In this document: piece by piece, positions 12,096 through 24,994 of the stretch
Position numbering within the stretch: the stretch's first letter is position 1
How the letters are laid out: each line of letters starts with the position of its first letter
Source of the DNA: Benincasa hispida
Lineage: Eukaryota > Streptophyta > Magnoliopsida > Cucurbitales > Cucurbitaceae
Length of the DNA stretch: 64,000 bases
Direction: 5' to 3'
Assembly (NCBI RefSeq): GCF_009727055.1
Contig: NC_052355.1
Location: 50,006,467-50,070,466, forward strand
Notes under the pieces: generated by a model
The model's database searches: none
What the model was told of the DNA's origin: nothing
What the model saw: the letters and a program-made list of their open reading frames with translations, nothing else
Program-made: the position numbers and the translations under genes

Positions 12096-13690
12096 ATTGA
12101 AACCCCTGTTTTAGCCAAACAAACATAGCGGTCAATCTTCTACTTTCCTGAAACCCCACCAACCCAAACTCACCATAGCTACAAATTCTAGTGAAAACCA
12201 CAATACACACCTCCACCTCCGCCAAAACCCTACCAAAACTCCAGGTGTCTGTGTCATCTACTAGACAAGTCCTCGATGCCAGTAAAACCACGCAGACGTG
12301 GCAACTTGCATCTAAAGGCCCTGCCAAATCAGCTTCCATTCAACCTTAAAAAAAGGCTGCTCCTCCACCAACTATCCCAACCATCACTCCCAATATCCCA
12401 ATGCATGACCGAATTTCTGGAGCATATTCAAACAGCTGTATCGCCTGTTGTGCGTCAGTAGCACCCCCCATCATCAAACACTTAGCCATAATTTTTCCCA
12501 GTGAAGTGGCTGAAACCATCCAAATTGCCGGTCTTCCTCACCTATTTCTATTTCTTTAGGATCGCCGCATACACCTACCTCTACCCCACCCATTACACCA
12601 CCTGTGCTACTAGCGATCCACCAAGTTCTAACAGCCTAACGTGGAAACAACCCCACACCCAACTAACTCTCAAGAGTTGGCTTGCAGAGATGCAAGAGGT
12701 CTTTGGACCAATCTTAGCCAACCTAGACCAAAGGCAGATGAAAGAGATAAGAATCAGATATGCGTCCAATCCATACTAATGCATCTAGAGAAGAAGTTGG
12801 ACAACAAAGCATGAGTAGCACCTCAAGTACAGTAGAGAAAACAATGGATGAGGCAAATCGCTACGCGATAATGCTAGAGTAAGAGATGGAAGAAGAAGAA
12901 ATGGATGCAAGGACAAGAGAAGTCGACCCTGAACGCATCCCATCCAACGCTGATCTGATGCGAATGATGGCCATCGGGGAATATTTGAGAAGAAAAAGGA
13001 GATTTATTGTGGAGGAAGATGAAGAAGTAAATGAGAATGAAGTTGCAACCGATCCTGTGGTTGCAACGGGGAAAGTAGCTTCAACTCAAGTGAGTTGGAA
13101 CGCAGGCTCAAAAAGTATAGGCCTGCACGTCAAGGGTAAAGGAAAACAACCCTTCAAAAGAGTGGATGAAAAAGCCAGGGCATTAGCCTGTGAGGCAAGA
13201 AAATATGAGGCAGCAAGAGAAAAGAAGGTGACAACTGCGTCACCAAGATAGGTCAAAGGAAAGAAGCGTCAATTCAGTGATATATTAATTGAGAAAGGGT
13301 TATTCCTCGAGCATAGCCCATTGCGCGGAGTACATCATGGACACCATTGACGCAATGGGTTTGGTGTCAGCTATGTGTAGGCCCTATAAGGATCTAGCCT
13401 CGCCTCGTCCACACCTTCTACGAAAGTCAATTTGATGAAAAGAAAGATGTGGCACTGGTAGAGGACATCTTAGTAAACTTCTCTCCCAACATAATCAATG
13501 AAGTACTCGACGCAGTCAACAATCCAGACATAGAGGGAAATTGCATCCTTGAAAAACCAACTCCAAAACAACTGGAAGATGCGTTATGAACAATGGCCAA
13601 GCCTAGAAGTACATGGTAATTCTCAAAGAACGAGCGTAATGATGATGGCTTCCAGGAACTTACTACCCAACGCCAACCTTTGGCTATACC
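12096..13690 (+). pseudogene. Accessory transposon gene, copy B (broken)
   Basis: Better preserved than copy A. A 121-codon open stretch (12886-13251) is rich in Glu, Lys and Arg (MEEEEMDARTREVDPERI at its start) and ends at a TAG where the frame otherwise continues as VKGKKRQFSDILIEKGLFLE. The following domain core (EYIMDTIDAMG, VHTFYESQFDEKK, TPKQLEDAL) is spread over frames. This is the order of the minus-strand genes at 28-38 kb: charged middle, then the domain. The TAG fits a CAG to TAG change. Role unknown; probably a retrotransposon accessory protein. Confidence 0.6.
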
Positions 13691-14214
13691 TGATCTATTG
13701 GGAATGTCCTAAAACTCGCAGTTTGTAATCATAGAAACATATTCTATTTATCACTAAAAGTGTTATGAAATTGCATTTGTTATAAAATCCAATATAATGA
13801 ATCCATGGCTATAGTATGAATACTGTGATTTTATATAGAGACATAAAGGAGGGATCAAGTTATAATATATAAGCCAAGAAGGTCTATAAGTATATGGAGA
13901 GATTGGGTACCTCGTCTTGAGAACACTATGGATGTGACCTACTTTGTATATTGATACAAACGACATGATCCCGAAATTGTTCATGTGGGACATGCAAGTG
14001 GAGGCATCCCATGCAAAATAGTACAATTACAAAGTGGGTTGTATCCGCAATGTTATCAAGATAAGGCACCCAACTTACTCATCCATTTACTAAAGACCTT
14101 TTAGGTTATAACTTCAACATGAACTACTTGTATGTCTACCACATATTGTTCACCAACATCATATAACCTTAGATCTTAGTTTATTGGGTTGAATTAATGT
14201 AGTTTGTGTCACAT
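13691..14214 (+). mobile_element. Copia LTR fragment, duplicate
   Basis: Counterpart of 2562-3097 with small indels. It starts at TTGGGAATGTCC and ends at CACAT, where the reversed family S LTR begins. Confidence 0.7.
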
Positions 14215-15960
14215 TGATAGACAAATTTCTACGTTGATGAATGATTCAAGTTCATGTCCCCGACAATGGAGCTAAAAAACTTGATAGATGAAATTTATGC
14301 GTTGATGAATGATTCAAGTTCTTATCCCCGACAACAGCGCCAAAAAACTTGTAAAGATTTAAAAATGATGATATGATGCGCTATGACTTATGATATTGCC
14401 ATATATTTCGTTCTAAATGTATCGGATGATGCTTAATGTTCGTAGTATGTGTACGTGTACTGCGCGTGTCACAAGTTTTCTTACGCTGGAACCAAGTATA
14501 ATACCAACGCAAGTTTCTCAGAGTGATCTGAGGTCGAACACAGGGATTGTTGTGATTAATGCGATACTAATGTGGTATATGCGACCGGTTAAAATAAAGA
14601 ATAATGAATTGGTTTGCGAAAAGTAAAATGCAGTAAGAGGTAAATTGCGATAAAGAATAAAATATGATAATAAATAAAGGTGGGTAAAAGTAAGTTGCGA
14701 TGATAAAAGTAAAGTGCGTGAAATAAATTGCGGTGATAAAATAATGAATAACTATATAATATACAGGTTGAGGACTGGCCTGTGAAGTTGTGCAAAAGAA
14801 CTCTGATGAATGTGTGGCAAATCTTGTGAAATGAATCAGAAAAAGAATGGGTTGAGGGAAAGGACATGTAAGATCGTCAATCTTGTTGAGGACGCAACTA
14901 AGGTTCCGCTTTCCTTTGGCTTACACCTTTCAGTGATCGGCCGCATTCCCATATGTCTATGGTGAAACAGACGTGATGAACGCAAGGTTGTTTTCATCTT
15001 TGGAAATACTTCTCACTTTAGTTAATGCATTCTTCAACCTTCTCGATAGGCGAAATAACATCTTCACTCTGCTCTCACAGATGAAGATGCCGTCAAGCAT
15101 GCTTTAGCTAAACTTAGCCGATTTCCTTAACAAGGATTAACTCACTCGCTTAATCCTTCCCTTTACCCAGGGATTAGTTACACATTGATGGGGAAAATGG
15201 ATGATGAATGTGTGGAAAAGAACAGAGAAATGACAATGAATACGATAATGATATTTAAATCAGAAGATTCAACATTTGTACAGATAGTGAATGAAAGATT
15301 AAAGATAGATGAACACAGTAGATAAATTGGAAAATAAGAATAAATATGGAAAGAGTGTCAACGTCTTGACACAGATCCCAATCAGAGACGTTGTTCTTGC
15401 CAGCGTGTGGAAGAAATGGAGTGGAAAGCTTCCCTCTCAGGCCTTCTTTCTAGATAGAAGTGACCTCTTGCACAGAGCTTCTTCTTCGGGGATGAAAATA
15501 ATTTCTTGCTCGGAGACTTACCTTTCAGTCTTATCTCATCATTCTCCCAGATTTTCTCTGGATTGTCTCTTCAGACCAACCTCCTTAACATTGAATTTGA
15601 GGAAGCTATTTATAGACCTTGGCTCTTTTTGTATTAGTGGTCCCACTTTGAAAATCTGATAATTCCTACCATGGCATAGTGGAAATGTCCGCTCTGCTCC
15701 ACGATCAATCTATCAGAATCGTACAATAGAAAAGCTGTACACTTGTCAGAAGTTCTTGCGAATGCATTGCTCTTTACATCTTCGATCGATCGTCACATGT
15801 GGTGTAATTGTTTTAATCTCTTATCGATTACCGCATGCGGTGGAAATGCGTTGATCGCTTGAATCCATGATCGATCGTCGCATGTGCTGCAATTGCATTG
15901 ATCTTTTTCATTCTTGATCGATTATCGCATGCAATGTGGATGCATATATTCTCAACCTAG
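14215..15960 (-). mobile_element. Ty3/gypsy LTR family S, longer copy
   Basis: Minus-strand LTR with its 3' end at 14215 (CACAT|TGATAG on the plus strand). It carries two primer-site-like tandem units, the two-hairpin module (14472-14545), a TATA box TATAAATA (15607-15614 on the minus strand) and, upstream of it, repeated GATCGATCG and the palindrome ACCGCATGCGGT (15830-15841). The 5' end of the LTR is missing beyond about 15960. Confidence 0.7.
14472..14545 (-). other. Two-hairpin LTR RNA module (family S, copy B)
   Basis: Same module as 3355-3428, identical in both stems and in the TTATACTTGG loop. Confidence 0.7.
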
Positions 15961-16854
15961 AAAGAGATGTGAAGACAGAAGATGCCAACCCTCTTATGAC
16001 ATCCACTGCCCATCTCAACTCTAGAACCCTGTTCTCCAAAGTTTCATGCACCTGATATACAATTTATAGTATACATTCATCTATACAATCCCCACAACAT
16101 ATGCAACAACCTCACATACACATGCTATGTATACACATTAAAATAATTGACACATATAAGTTACACAACAGTGGGTCCCATCACCAAACTACCTTTGTCT
16201 CTAAAATGTACATGATAGTTACATAATCATACAACTTATCCACCTAAGCTCCTTCTACTTCTAATCCTTCAGAGACTTGATCTTTGAGTGGCAGACTGGC
16301 TGATCAACAAGGCTCTGGGGTGTTGAACGCTACCTGGGAAAAATGAAAACTATGAAAAGGGTGAGCTACATGTCTAACGAGTGACTTCTTAAAATATGCT
16401 ATTTAGTAGACATGGCTTGAAAACATAATAATTCATAAACATAAACATAAAACTCTTTAACTCTGGGTTAAGCAACATTAAAAGCATTGGAAATATGACA
16501 TCTTCGAAAGTGCTTTTAGGAACCCTAGAAATCTCGTAAGACATTCAGTTCATTTGAAAATCATTATTCTCTAGCCTTATTTGAGGGAGAGCCCTTTTGT
16601 TCAATCGCTCAACATCGAAATCCTTAGCTGATGTAGAGTAATCTTAATACAATCAGCTTTGTTAATGTAGTACCTACGTGCACGTGGTCAAGCCCCAAAG
16701 GCTACTCATATGCCCTAGATACCGCCATCCTTTAGGTAATAGAGGACCCAGATTCCTTCATACCTTAAGTATCAGGTTTCCTCGATAAAACATCATACAA
16801 CTTTATTTAAGATAAAATTCAGTATTCTCAAGCATAAAGCATCCCATTAAAAAT
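15961..16854. other. Unassigned AT-rich sequence
   Basis: No coding remnant, LTR terminus or RNA gene recognised. Style and composition are like the untranslated parts of gypsy elements, but I cannot place it in a family. Confidence 0.4.
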
Positions 16855-17017
16855 GTTAGGATTGGTATCCTAATTCTCCCAGAGTCTCGTTGTTTTGTAA
16901 AGATACACATTGTTTAATGAATAAAATAAGTGTTATTTAATTCTAGCATTTACTCATATCCAATAAACAAAGCTCCTTGGTTATCTTATGTGAACTTAAG
17001 CATGTATATGTGATATA
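16855..17017 (+). mobile_element. Copia LTR, 5' end
   Basis: It starts TGTTAGGATTGGTATCC, followed by TCTCCCAGAGTCTCG, a copia LTR start. It is interrupted at about 17018 by a reversed gypsy LTR; a copia LTR body resumes at 20614. About 150 bases expected between the two parts are not seen. Confidence 0.6.
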
Positions 17018-17260
17018 CAAGTTTTCCTAATAAGACCCAAGTATAAGCTTCACTAGGTTTCCTGGTAAGTCCGGGGTCGAACACAGGGACTACTGAGTAA
17101 ATGTGCGACAGCTACTCTGATTCTCTTGCGGAGGTGAAAACAAATAAGTTGGATGATGTTTTGATTAAAGGTATTTCCTATGCGATGGAGTTTGAATGTA
17201 GAGTTGATGAAATCAAGAGTTACAATGAGTATACGATGAAGGGGTTGAGAAGGGGTTTAG
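17018..17260 (-). mobile_element. Gypsy LTR family R, 3' part
   Basis: Reverse complement of the last part of the family R LTR (compare 56180-56407). It holds the two-hairpin module at 17018-17089, with CCAGG pairing imperfectly to CCCGG in stem 1. It runs up to the single N of 17261. The matching 5' part of what looks like the same LTR resumes after the N of 19337. Confidence 0.75.
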
Positions 17261-17261
17261 N
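17261..17261. other. Single N at a sequence join
   Basis: Left of it is family R LTR (minus); right of it is gypsy pol. Together with the N at 19337 it brackets a 2075-base block. Confidence 0.8.
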
Positions 17262-18496
17262 AGAAAAAGGGAAACTTAATACACCCCATTTCCTACTTGT
17301 CGAAAACACTGAACGAGTCCCGGGAACATTACACCACTATCGAAAAAGAAATGTTAGCAGTAGTGTTTGCCATTGAAAAACTCAAAGCTTATGTGGTTGG
17401 TGTGTTAGCAACAATCTATACAGAACACTCCACTATTAAGTTCTTGATGGGCAAGAAGGATGCGAAGCCCAGGTTGATTCGTTGGGTGTTGCTACTATAA
17501 GAGTTTGATGTGGAAATTAAAGATAGAAAAGGTATTGAGAACCAGGTGGTTGATCACCTATCAAGGCTGAAGAATAAAGAGCTACAACTAGGATAAGTTG
17601 AGATTCGAGATGCGTTCCCTGATGAACCCCTACTTAGAGTTGAGGACAAGGAACCATGATACGCTGACATAGTCAATTACTTAACCACAAAATAATTCCC
17701 TGAAGACTTCAATGCCCAGCAAAAGAAATGGCTTTCACATGATTGCAAATTCTATTTTTGGGACGAACCGTTTCTATACAAACAAGGCCCAAATTCCATC
17801 ATGCGTTGATGCGTTCCCAAAGTTGAAACACAATGCATCCTAGTTGAATGCCATGACTCTCCTTACGGAGGTCACTCTGGAGGACAAAAGGTTGGTGTTA
17901 AAGTCCTTCAATGTGGGTATGGCCAACACTTTTCAAAGATGCAAGGGAATATGTACTGAAATGCGACCCATGCCAATGCACCGTTAATATCTCTTCAAAG
18001 GATGCAATGCTACTTAACAACATACAAGAAGTTGAACTATTTGATGTTTGGGGCATTGATTTTATGGGGTCTTTCCCTCAGTCTTGCGAACAACAATACA
18101 TCTTAATAGCAGTGGATTATGTATCCAAATGAGTTGAAGCAGTAGTATATGCCAAAAATGATGCACCAACCGTTTCAAAATTTCTGACCAGAAAAATTTT
18201 CATGCGCTTTGGGATGCCAAGAGGCATTAATAAGTGATGAAGGTACACATTTTCTCAACCCTATCATTTATAAGTTACTTGCCAAATATAATGTCGGACA
18301 CAAGATAACTACCGTATACCATCCACAAACTGATGGGTTATCAATGCATCTAGGAAAGATTGGGCACAAGAGCTTGATGAAGCTCTTTGGGCGTACATGA
18401 CTACTACAAGACACCTATAGGTATGTCTCTTTACTCATTGGTATTTGGAAAAGCTTGTCATTTACCTTTGGAGTTGGAGCACAGGGTGTTCTTGTT
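17262..18496 (+). pseudogene. Ty3/gypsy RNase H-integrase remnant, copy B
   Basis: Cleaner copy of 5895-7300. Segments in order: LNESREHYTTIEKEM and KKDAKPRLIRWVLLL (RNase H), DRKGIENQVVDHLSRL (end of RNase H), HDSPYGGHSGG and KCDPCQ (integrase zinc finger), FDVWGIDFMGSFP and LIAVDYVSK (integrase core, first catalytic Asp), ALISDEGTHF (second Asp) and VYHPQTDG. It closes with [13 protein letters not shown], typical of Athila-like integrases. RNase H carries YTEHST in place of YTDH. At least five frameshifts and stops inactivate it. It joins a copia LTR at about 18497. Confidence 0.9.
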
Positions 18497-19336
18497 AGGG
18501 TTGATGCCCTAAATCTCGTAGGATCCTATAATTTGTAAACATTGTTGAACAAACTCTTTATGTATTTAATAAAATATATGATGCTTTATTCATTGTCTAT
18601 AAAATATATGATATTTTAGTTGCATTAACCACAAACCAATAAACTAACATCCAAGGTTATCTTTGTAACTTAAACATGTATGTGGAGACATATGGGTGGA
18701 TTATGTTTAAGTGATAACTTAAATGGTCTGTAGTAGATAGATAAGACTGAATACCTTATCCTGGTTATACTATGAGTATGACCCACTTTATAGGTGTTAC
18801 ATTTTTTGTAAAGTACTACAAATGATCTGATCCTAATCATTCATGTATAAACATGCGAGCGGGGATATCTATACAAAGGAGATTATATAAGACCAGGCCA
18901 CGAAATGTTTAGTCTCATTATATAACACCATTCATAATAGAGACTTACATTTCATCAGGATGACCATAGGTAACATGATATGAATCCTGAGTGAGTTGTG
19001 AACTCCTGCCTATGAGGACAGTCCTTTGATTTGTATGGGTGAGAGTGGCCAGATCATCAACTCAACAAGCCTACCGTTTTGGGGATTTACCTGATTGGGG
19101 AGTTAGAAACACAACTATACAACATGGAATTCACTCCTTCCCCAAAGCAAGGGTAAGTAGATAAATTGCTCCCTTAAGGGATGTTTCTGGATCTTGACAA
19201 TGTGGCACTACACCCTCTTCTGGCCTGAGAATGGTTTAGTTATAGTAGGACTATGATCTATCGTTCATTAGAGGTATCAATGGTACTTAAAGAGTTAGAT
19301 GTAACTACAAAGACAAAATGGTAATTTGGCCCAGCT
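18497..19336 (+). mobile_element. Copia LTR fragment
   Basis: It begins TTAGGGTTGATGCCC, then AATCTCGTAGGATCC, directly after gypsy integrase. It carries the standard landmarks of this LTR family and is cut by the N at 19337 within AATTTGGCCCAGCT. Confidence 0.75.
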
Positions 19337-19337
19337 N
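19337..19337. other. Single N at a sequence join
   Basis: Copia LTR on the left, family R gypsy LTR on the right. In the uninterrupted relative near 21110 the copia LTR continues through CCCAACTGTACTTAC, so the break is not natural to that family. Confidence 0.8.
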
Positions 19338-20613
19338 TAGGACACATGCGATGTATACGAAGAAGTTGATAGGACTTATGTTTAAGCCTCTATTCTTGTT
19401 TATGTGATGATGAATGATGCACACATTAAATAAGGTGACCGCATACTATCATATCCTATTTCTAAGGTGCATGCGATGTGTTTATAGCAATAGAACTTAT
19501 GTCTAAGTTTAAGTTTCTATTTCTTGCTTATGCGGTTCTAATCTGACTCTCTCAAGCCTTGATTCTAATCTGATTCTTTTAAGTCTAGATTCTATCTTTA
19601 GACTACTCTCTCAAGTATCTCTGAAGGGTGAATGACGCATACATAAGACAAGAAGATCGCATAAAATGTAAATCTTAAGTCATGCTAGCTAAGTACTTAT
19701 CAACCCACTCGGAAATTTAGCTACTCATGCGAAGTATGGAGAGATTGGACATAGGTTGAAATGGGATTTCCATTTTCTGTTAATAAAGTGCTGAATAAAA
19801 ATAACAAATGGAATTTAGAGATAAGAAGCCCAGTAAGCAATGTCTTGCTTCCCGTGGCCTTTTACATTGTTCTTTTTCACTCCAACTTTGTCCAAATGTA
19901 TATTCTTGCTCTCGCAAGTGTTGGCCCTCTCTCCTTGTAGCACTTTCTGGCAGTCTCTCAATCTATCCAGGAATGATCTCTTGGCTTCTTCGTTTCCTTG
20001 CTTGTCTCCGTCCTCTAAGTCTAAGTATGAGTATGTACGTGAACAGACTAACGACTCTCTAACTTGTATATATTCTATCTCTGATATCTTGTTACAATGG
20101 AGACCTTCAGTATTTATAGAGCTCAAAATGAAGCAGTCTTTCTCTCTAATGATTGTAATGATGGGCGGTCATTAAATCTCCTGCTTTGATGTGTCGATTA
20201 ATGGTCACCGAAAGTTGAGTGTACTTGCTACAGTGTGGCTTTAACGGCTTGTCCACTAAATTCAGATTCAACCGTCATCAGCTTTCCGTCCCATCATGAT
20301 TTATTATGCTGTCACTTTGATGCGCAGTCTTTATGCAGCCGCCTCTTTAAGAAGCTTCTTTCGATCGCATGTCTTGTGATCGCAATCTTCAAGCACACTG
20401 ATGCCTAATTCCTTTGGATCGCATTTTCCCTTGTGCCAACGCATTTTTCCTGCACAAAATAAGTAAATTAACTGTTTTTATGCGATGGGCGCATGCAATC
20501 TCAATTTCTTTACTTTAACGCTTTTGGACATGATATTGCTTATTTTTACCATCTCATTCTCTCATTGTTTTACTTATTTGAGCTATAATAACATGTATTT
20601 CTACTGGTTATCA
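19338..20613 (-). mobile_element. Gypsy LTR family R, 5' part
   Basis: Minus-strand LTR whose 5' terminus is complete: on the minus strand it starts TGATAACCAGTAGAAATACA at 20613. The TATA box TATAAATA lies near 20111-20118. About 90 bases of the family sequence are missing between this part and 17018-17260. The flanking copia LTR suggests a solo LTR inserted in that LTR. Confidence 0.75.
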
Positions 20614-22499
20614 TTGATCCTGACCATTCATGAGGAGATGTGTGAGCGGAGGTGTCCTATACAAAGAGTTTGTATAAGACTTGGACCATGAGATGACTAG
20701 ACTCTGTATATAACGACGTTGATACTAGAGACTTACATCTCACTTAAATGACCATAGGTGACACGACCTCAATCCTGAGTGTTTTGGGAACTCCTACCTT
20801 TAAGGGCAGTCCTTTGATTAGTATGGGTGAGAGTGGCCAGATTGCCAACTCAACATGCCTACCTTTTTGGGGACTTGTCTGATCTGGGAGCTAGGAACTC
20901 AATCTACAAGATGAAATCCACTCTTTTCCCGAAGTAGGGATAAGTAGAGAGATTGCTCCCTTAAGGGTTGATTCCAAGGCTTGAACATAGTGGCCACAAC
21001 TTCTCTTTGGAAGAAGAAGACTCAATCATAATAGGACTATGATTTATAGTTCATTAGAGGGATCAGTGGTACTTAAGGAGACAGATGTAACTACAGGGGC
21101 ATAATGGTTATTAGCCCAACTGTACTTACAAGTGATCTGTGAATGGTTGTCGCACTACTGATTGGTTAAGATAGACATAATATATCTTGGTAAGAAGAGT
21201 TCAGCTATCAGTCTTTAGTAGAGTGCCTGGTAGTTAACGGATGGTAGATCCATGACTAAGAAGTTTAGTCAGTTATTCACGTACGGTTGGAGCTTCGAGC
21301 TACAGGTCCATAAGGTCCCCTTGGTAGCTCAATGGATTCAGTTGAGGATCAGTTTTGGTGTTGATGAAATGTTCAAATTGACAAGAGGTATTTTGATTAT
21401 ATATGATATAATCGGGATAATGTAAGAGATACATCTAGTGGAGAATTGATGTAAATGAGATTTACATATTAAGTACCATGGAATAGAAAAAGAACTATGG
21501 TTTATATGTTTCATGAGATGAAATATTAAAATTATAAGTTATAAATATATGTATGATAAGTTGGTTATCATTTATATTTATAATAATATTAATTATTGGA
21601 TATTAATCTTTTTTTTAATAATCAATTGAGTGAGTGGTTATTGGATTCATGGGAACCGTGAGATAAAAAGAAAATGTTTTCCTAATTTTAGTAAGGTTTT
21701 ACAAACGATGAAAAGTTTTTCAGAAAAGTTTTGGAGATTACTCTCTCGGCAAAAGGAATCTCACGGTAGTCGTCAAGTAAATATAGATTTACTAAACGAC
21801 GGTTAGGGCGAGCTAAATGATCGTATGGTATTTACCAAATGATCAAATAGTTTTGCTAGACGATCGCTTACCCAAAGCAAACGATCGCGTAGTGCCTGTA
21901 AGCGACAAACTGAGCTAAACGATGAGCTAAACGATCACATAGATTTTGCTAGATGATCGCTTAGCTTTAGCTAAACGATTGAGCATCGACCTATTGCGAT
22001 AGGTCTCCGCCATCTCTCACTTGCCCAGTCGTGTACACGATCGGTGTTTCCTCCTTCATTGCTCATACCAAGTTCGAACAGAGCTCACCCTTTGGATTCT
22101 CACACCGAGAATACCAAGGTAACCTTGTTGGTGGTATCATACTCAACTCGACACCTCGAGGTGTTACGGAGGCCGTTCGTGCTATTGCTGAGGAGTTCGT
22201 GGCTGAGGCGATCGTTAAGGATGAGCACGAAGTATTCGTGTTGTGTTGCGGTCGTGTAGATCGAGTGGTTGAGGATGTTGTTGTTCGAGCGATTGTGTGC
22301 AAAGAAGCGTGGAGATGCATCTGCAAATGTTCGTAGAGTTTTCCCTATGTGCATTTGTAGTTATTCATGCTGTAATTTTCGTTTTAATTGCATAACTATT
22401 TGTTTGAAGTCGACCATAAATATATTGTTCATTCATGATTGTGATTTGTAATTATCTTTCTTCTGCCGCTCATGGAAATCTCGAATCTGATTTCCTTCA
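20614..22499 (+). mobile_element. Copia LTR, main part
   Basis: It resumes in mid-LTR (GATCCTGACCATTCATGAGG) and runs to a proper 3' end ...GATTTCCTTCA at 22499. No primer site follows (AAAAAATACC instead), so the element body is lost or truncated. A cluster of AAACGATCG-like motifs lies at 21790-21985. Confidence 0.7.
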
Positions 22500-23600
22500 A
22501 AAAAATACCTTGTAGGCTAAAAGAATATTGAAAAATAGCTCAACTCATGGAATGCTAGCTAACACGTGTTTTCAAGCATTTAAACTCAAGTGTGCTTCAT
22601 AAAACTCTTTTAGAAATTTTCACATATAACTTTAAGCTTGATTTTGAAAACTAGGAAAAGCATACTTTAAAACTCATAGTAATATTTATTAGAGGCATGC
22701 TACATTTCACATAAAACCTCAAGCTTTTGAAAGGAAAGGGACCATGCGTCCATACATCAATTTGTAATTAATGCATGCATTGGGAAAACTACTTAATGGA
22801 AATCATGTTCTGGAAGAGTAAACTCACTATAACTAAACATCCATGCGTTAGAAAACTTAGCAAAACATAAGCCTTAGTTCATGGAAATCAAATCAAGTTC
22901 AACTTCATAAAATTAGCCACTAACTGTCTTTAAGTTTACTTCCTCACAGGGTTGTAGGCTTCCCCTATATGCATTTGCCCGTGACAAGAATGGGTACCTT
23001 AAGTTAACAACACTAGCTCTCCTTTGAGCATAACTTTAACATTCAAGCTTAATATTACACTTAGAAACTCCTCGCAACACTCGTCTAGACCTAGCTCAAT
23101 GCATCATCATACCTAGCCAAACTCAATTTGCAATTCTTTAATGCCAAAACGAAAAGTCGAAGGACCACCAAACCGAATCAGCAGCAAGGTACTTACTACC
23201 TCTTCTATCTAAATGATTCATCATACTGAGCAAAAATTTACCTTGAAACTAGATTGGTGGTAGCAGCACGTACACGGGTGCTCACTAACGCTAGGATGCC
23301 TCTACCTTGCCTATGCGCTGGGTGTTTATTATCACAACCCCTCAGCGCGCCTCAACCGTCACACATAGCCTCACGCACACCTTACTTCAGGTCTACCTAC
23401 ACTAGTGTAACCTTTCACCAACACGTGTGCTCGTCCACGTACAGCCTCAACCCAGCTAGCTGCCTGCTTATGCTTCGGTTGCAGCTGCTTACTTGTTCAT
23501 CCAACCAAAGTTCTAGTTTCAAATTTCAGCTTATATAACTTACATTCTAGACATTATCTCATGAAATTTCCTACTAATAACTTGTTTTTAGACATATTAA
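22500..23600. other. Unassigned sequence
   Basis: Between a copia LTR end and the accessory-gene 3' end. No coding remnant, repeat unit or RNA gene recognised. Confidence 0.4.
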
Positions 23601-23605
23601 CTATC

Positions 23606-24907
23606 TTACCTTAAAATTTGAGCCTCTGGTTCATCATAAAAATGCAGAGGATTGTGGAGATGGACTGGGACAACAGTATCGTGGAGGTAAGAAGTTAGGA
23701 AATTAAAGTATTCATTGTTCCACTGAGTCTAGAGGTTGAAAAATTGCCACATAATGGAGACATCTCGCTACAGGGAGTTAATGGGTTGTCAGAAAGGCCA
23801 TAGTTTGAGTTCAATGTGAATGAAGTACTTTAACTCCTCAAGGTTGATGGCTGGAGTGGGTGGAGGTGGTGAAGGAATGCAGTGAGAGGAGTGGTGTGGT
23901 GAGATGTTTAAATCGTCACTAGCTTCAGTTTGGTGTTTGGTGTTGGATGGATGGGCCAGCGCCCAAATTGAGTGGGTCATCAAATTTGTCCAAAAGATAC
24001 ACGAATGAGAAGTTTCTCTAGGATCGACAGGGTAGACTTTTGCGGTGAATGTGAGTTTCTTTATTGCTCAGCAAAAGATTGGTCTTGTTGATCAGTGGGA
24101 GAGGGAAGCAAGCTTAAAATGTCAGAAAAGGGGGAAAGTAGAGGAAAAAGGTCTTGGGGCGCAAGGGTTTAAAGCATGGAGTGTGGATCTGTTCTACAGA
24201 ATTATAGCATTCAGGGCTAGTTTTGGCCACTTCCTTGACTTTGGCCTTGGACCTTCGACATTTGGCTAGAGGGGGCTGAGGGTCATTTAAGTCAGTGAAG
24301 GTTGGACGCTTAGGGGTTTTGGCAGGCGCAGGGCAAAGGGGGAGTTTCTTAATAATCAATGTAATATCTTATTAGTTATAATCCCATTTACTTTTGCCAA
24401 TGACTCTTCTTTGACACTAAAGCCTACGCACAGGCACAAACTTGTAATGGTCCATGGAAATAAGACCTATCCTCAGGCTTGCCGAACATTCCCTATATTT
24501 GCAGTGCTATGATGCGCCCAACATTGATGGAGATGCCTCTTGCGATGCAGTAGGCAGCCATCAGGTGATCCCTTGATACTGTTTTATCATGCAATGTGGG
24601 GATCAGCCGTCTCTTAACCAAATAAACTCACAGCTTTCCCTTTTAAAAGTAATCTGTTAGAAGCCAAAGTCTAGATGTCGTTTGGGGAGATCTTCCACAA
24701 AAAGTTAGGTTTGGCAAGAATCCTCAGTGGATCATCTATGTGTGCAGCGTCTGGTGCATGTATCAACCTATTGCTTAACGCATCAGGATTGCCTTGCAAC
24801 TTGAACAACTCCTTGATATCATTGGCACTGAACGACACATAATGACCAGACACAGTCACCACATCGTCCTTCTCATGCAAGCTGCCCTAGTAAAAGGCAC
24901 ACACAAC
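23606..24907 (-). pseudogene. Outer accessory gene, C-terminal third
   Basis: Continuation of the gene at 35387-38386 after a 10.5 kb insertion. It starts with VVCAFY at 24907, where the upstream half ends SIIMPN. The domain core follows (DVVTVSGHYVSFSANDIKEL, DALSNRLI), then a broken stretch with MMTHSIWALAHPSN and the final EYFNFLTSYLHDTVVP, ending at a TAA at 23606-23608. The inner copy has the matching EYFNFLTAYLHGPMVP. In-frame TAG codons occur after VCAFY and after SPNDI. It is broken further by indels. Homology of the two halves to the intact-order inner gene supports the join. Confidence 0.7.
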
Positions 24908-24994
24908 ATTAGTGACACGCAAAAATTGATTTATTATTATGCATGCTCTGTGATGATAGATAATGTGCTACAAGCTCATGTCTCCATTACCAAT

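Larger units (their letters stand above)
12096..14983 (+). repeat. Large direct duplication, copy B
   Basis: Second copy of 1148-3885, starting at GAAACCCCTGTTTTAGCC, preceded by the noisy zone. It is more complete than copy A and runs on without an N into the rest of the family S LTR. Confidence 0.9.

Noticed and set aside
3886..19337. Single N bases as heterozygous positions
   Set aside because: Each lies exactly where two unrelated sequences meet.
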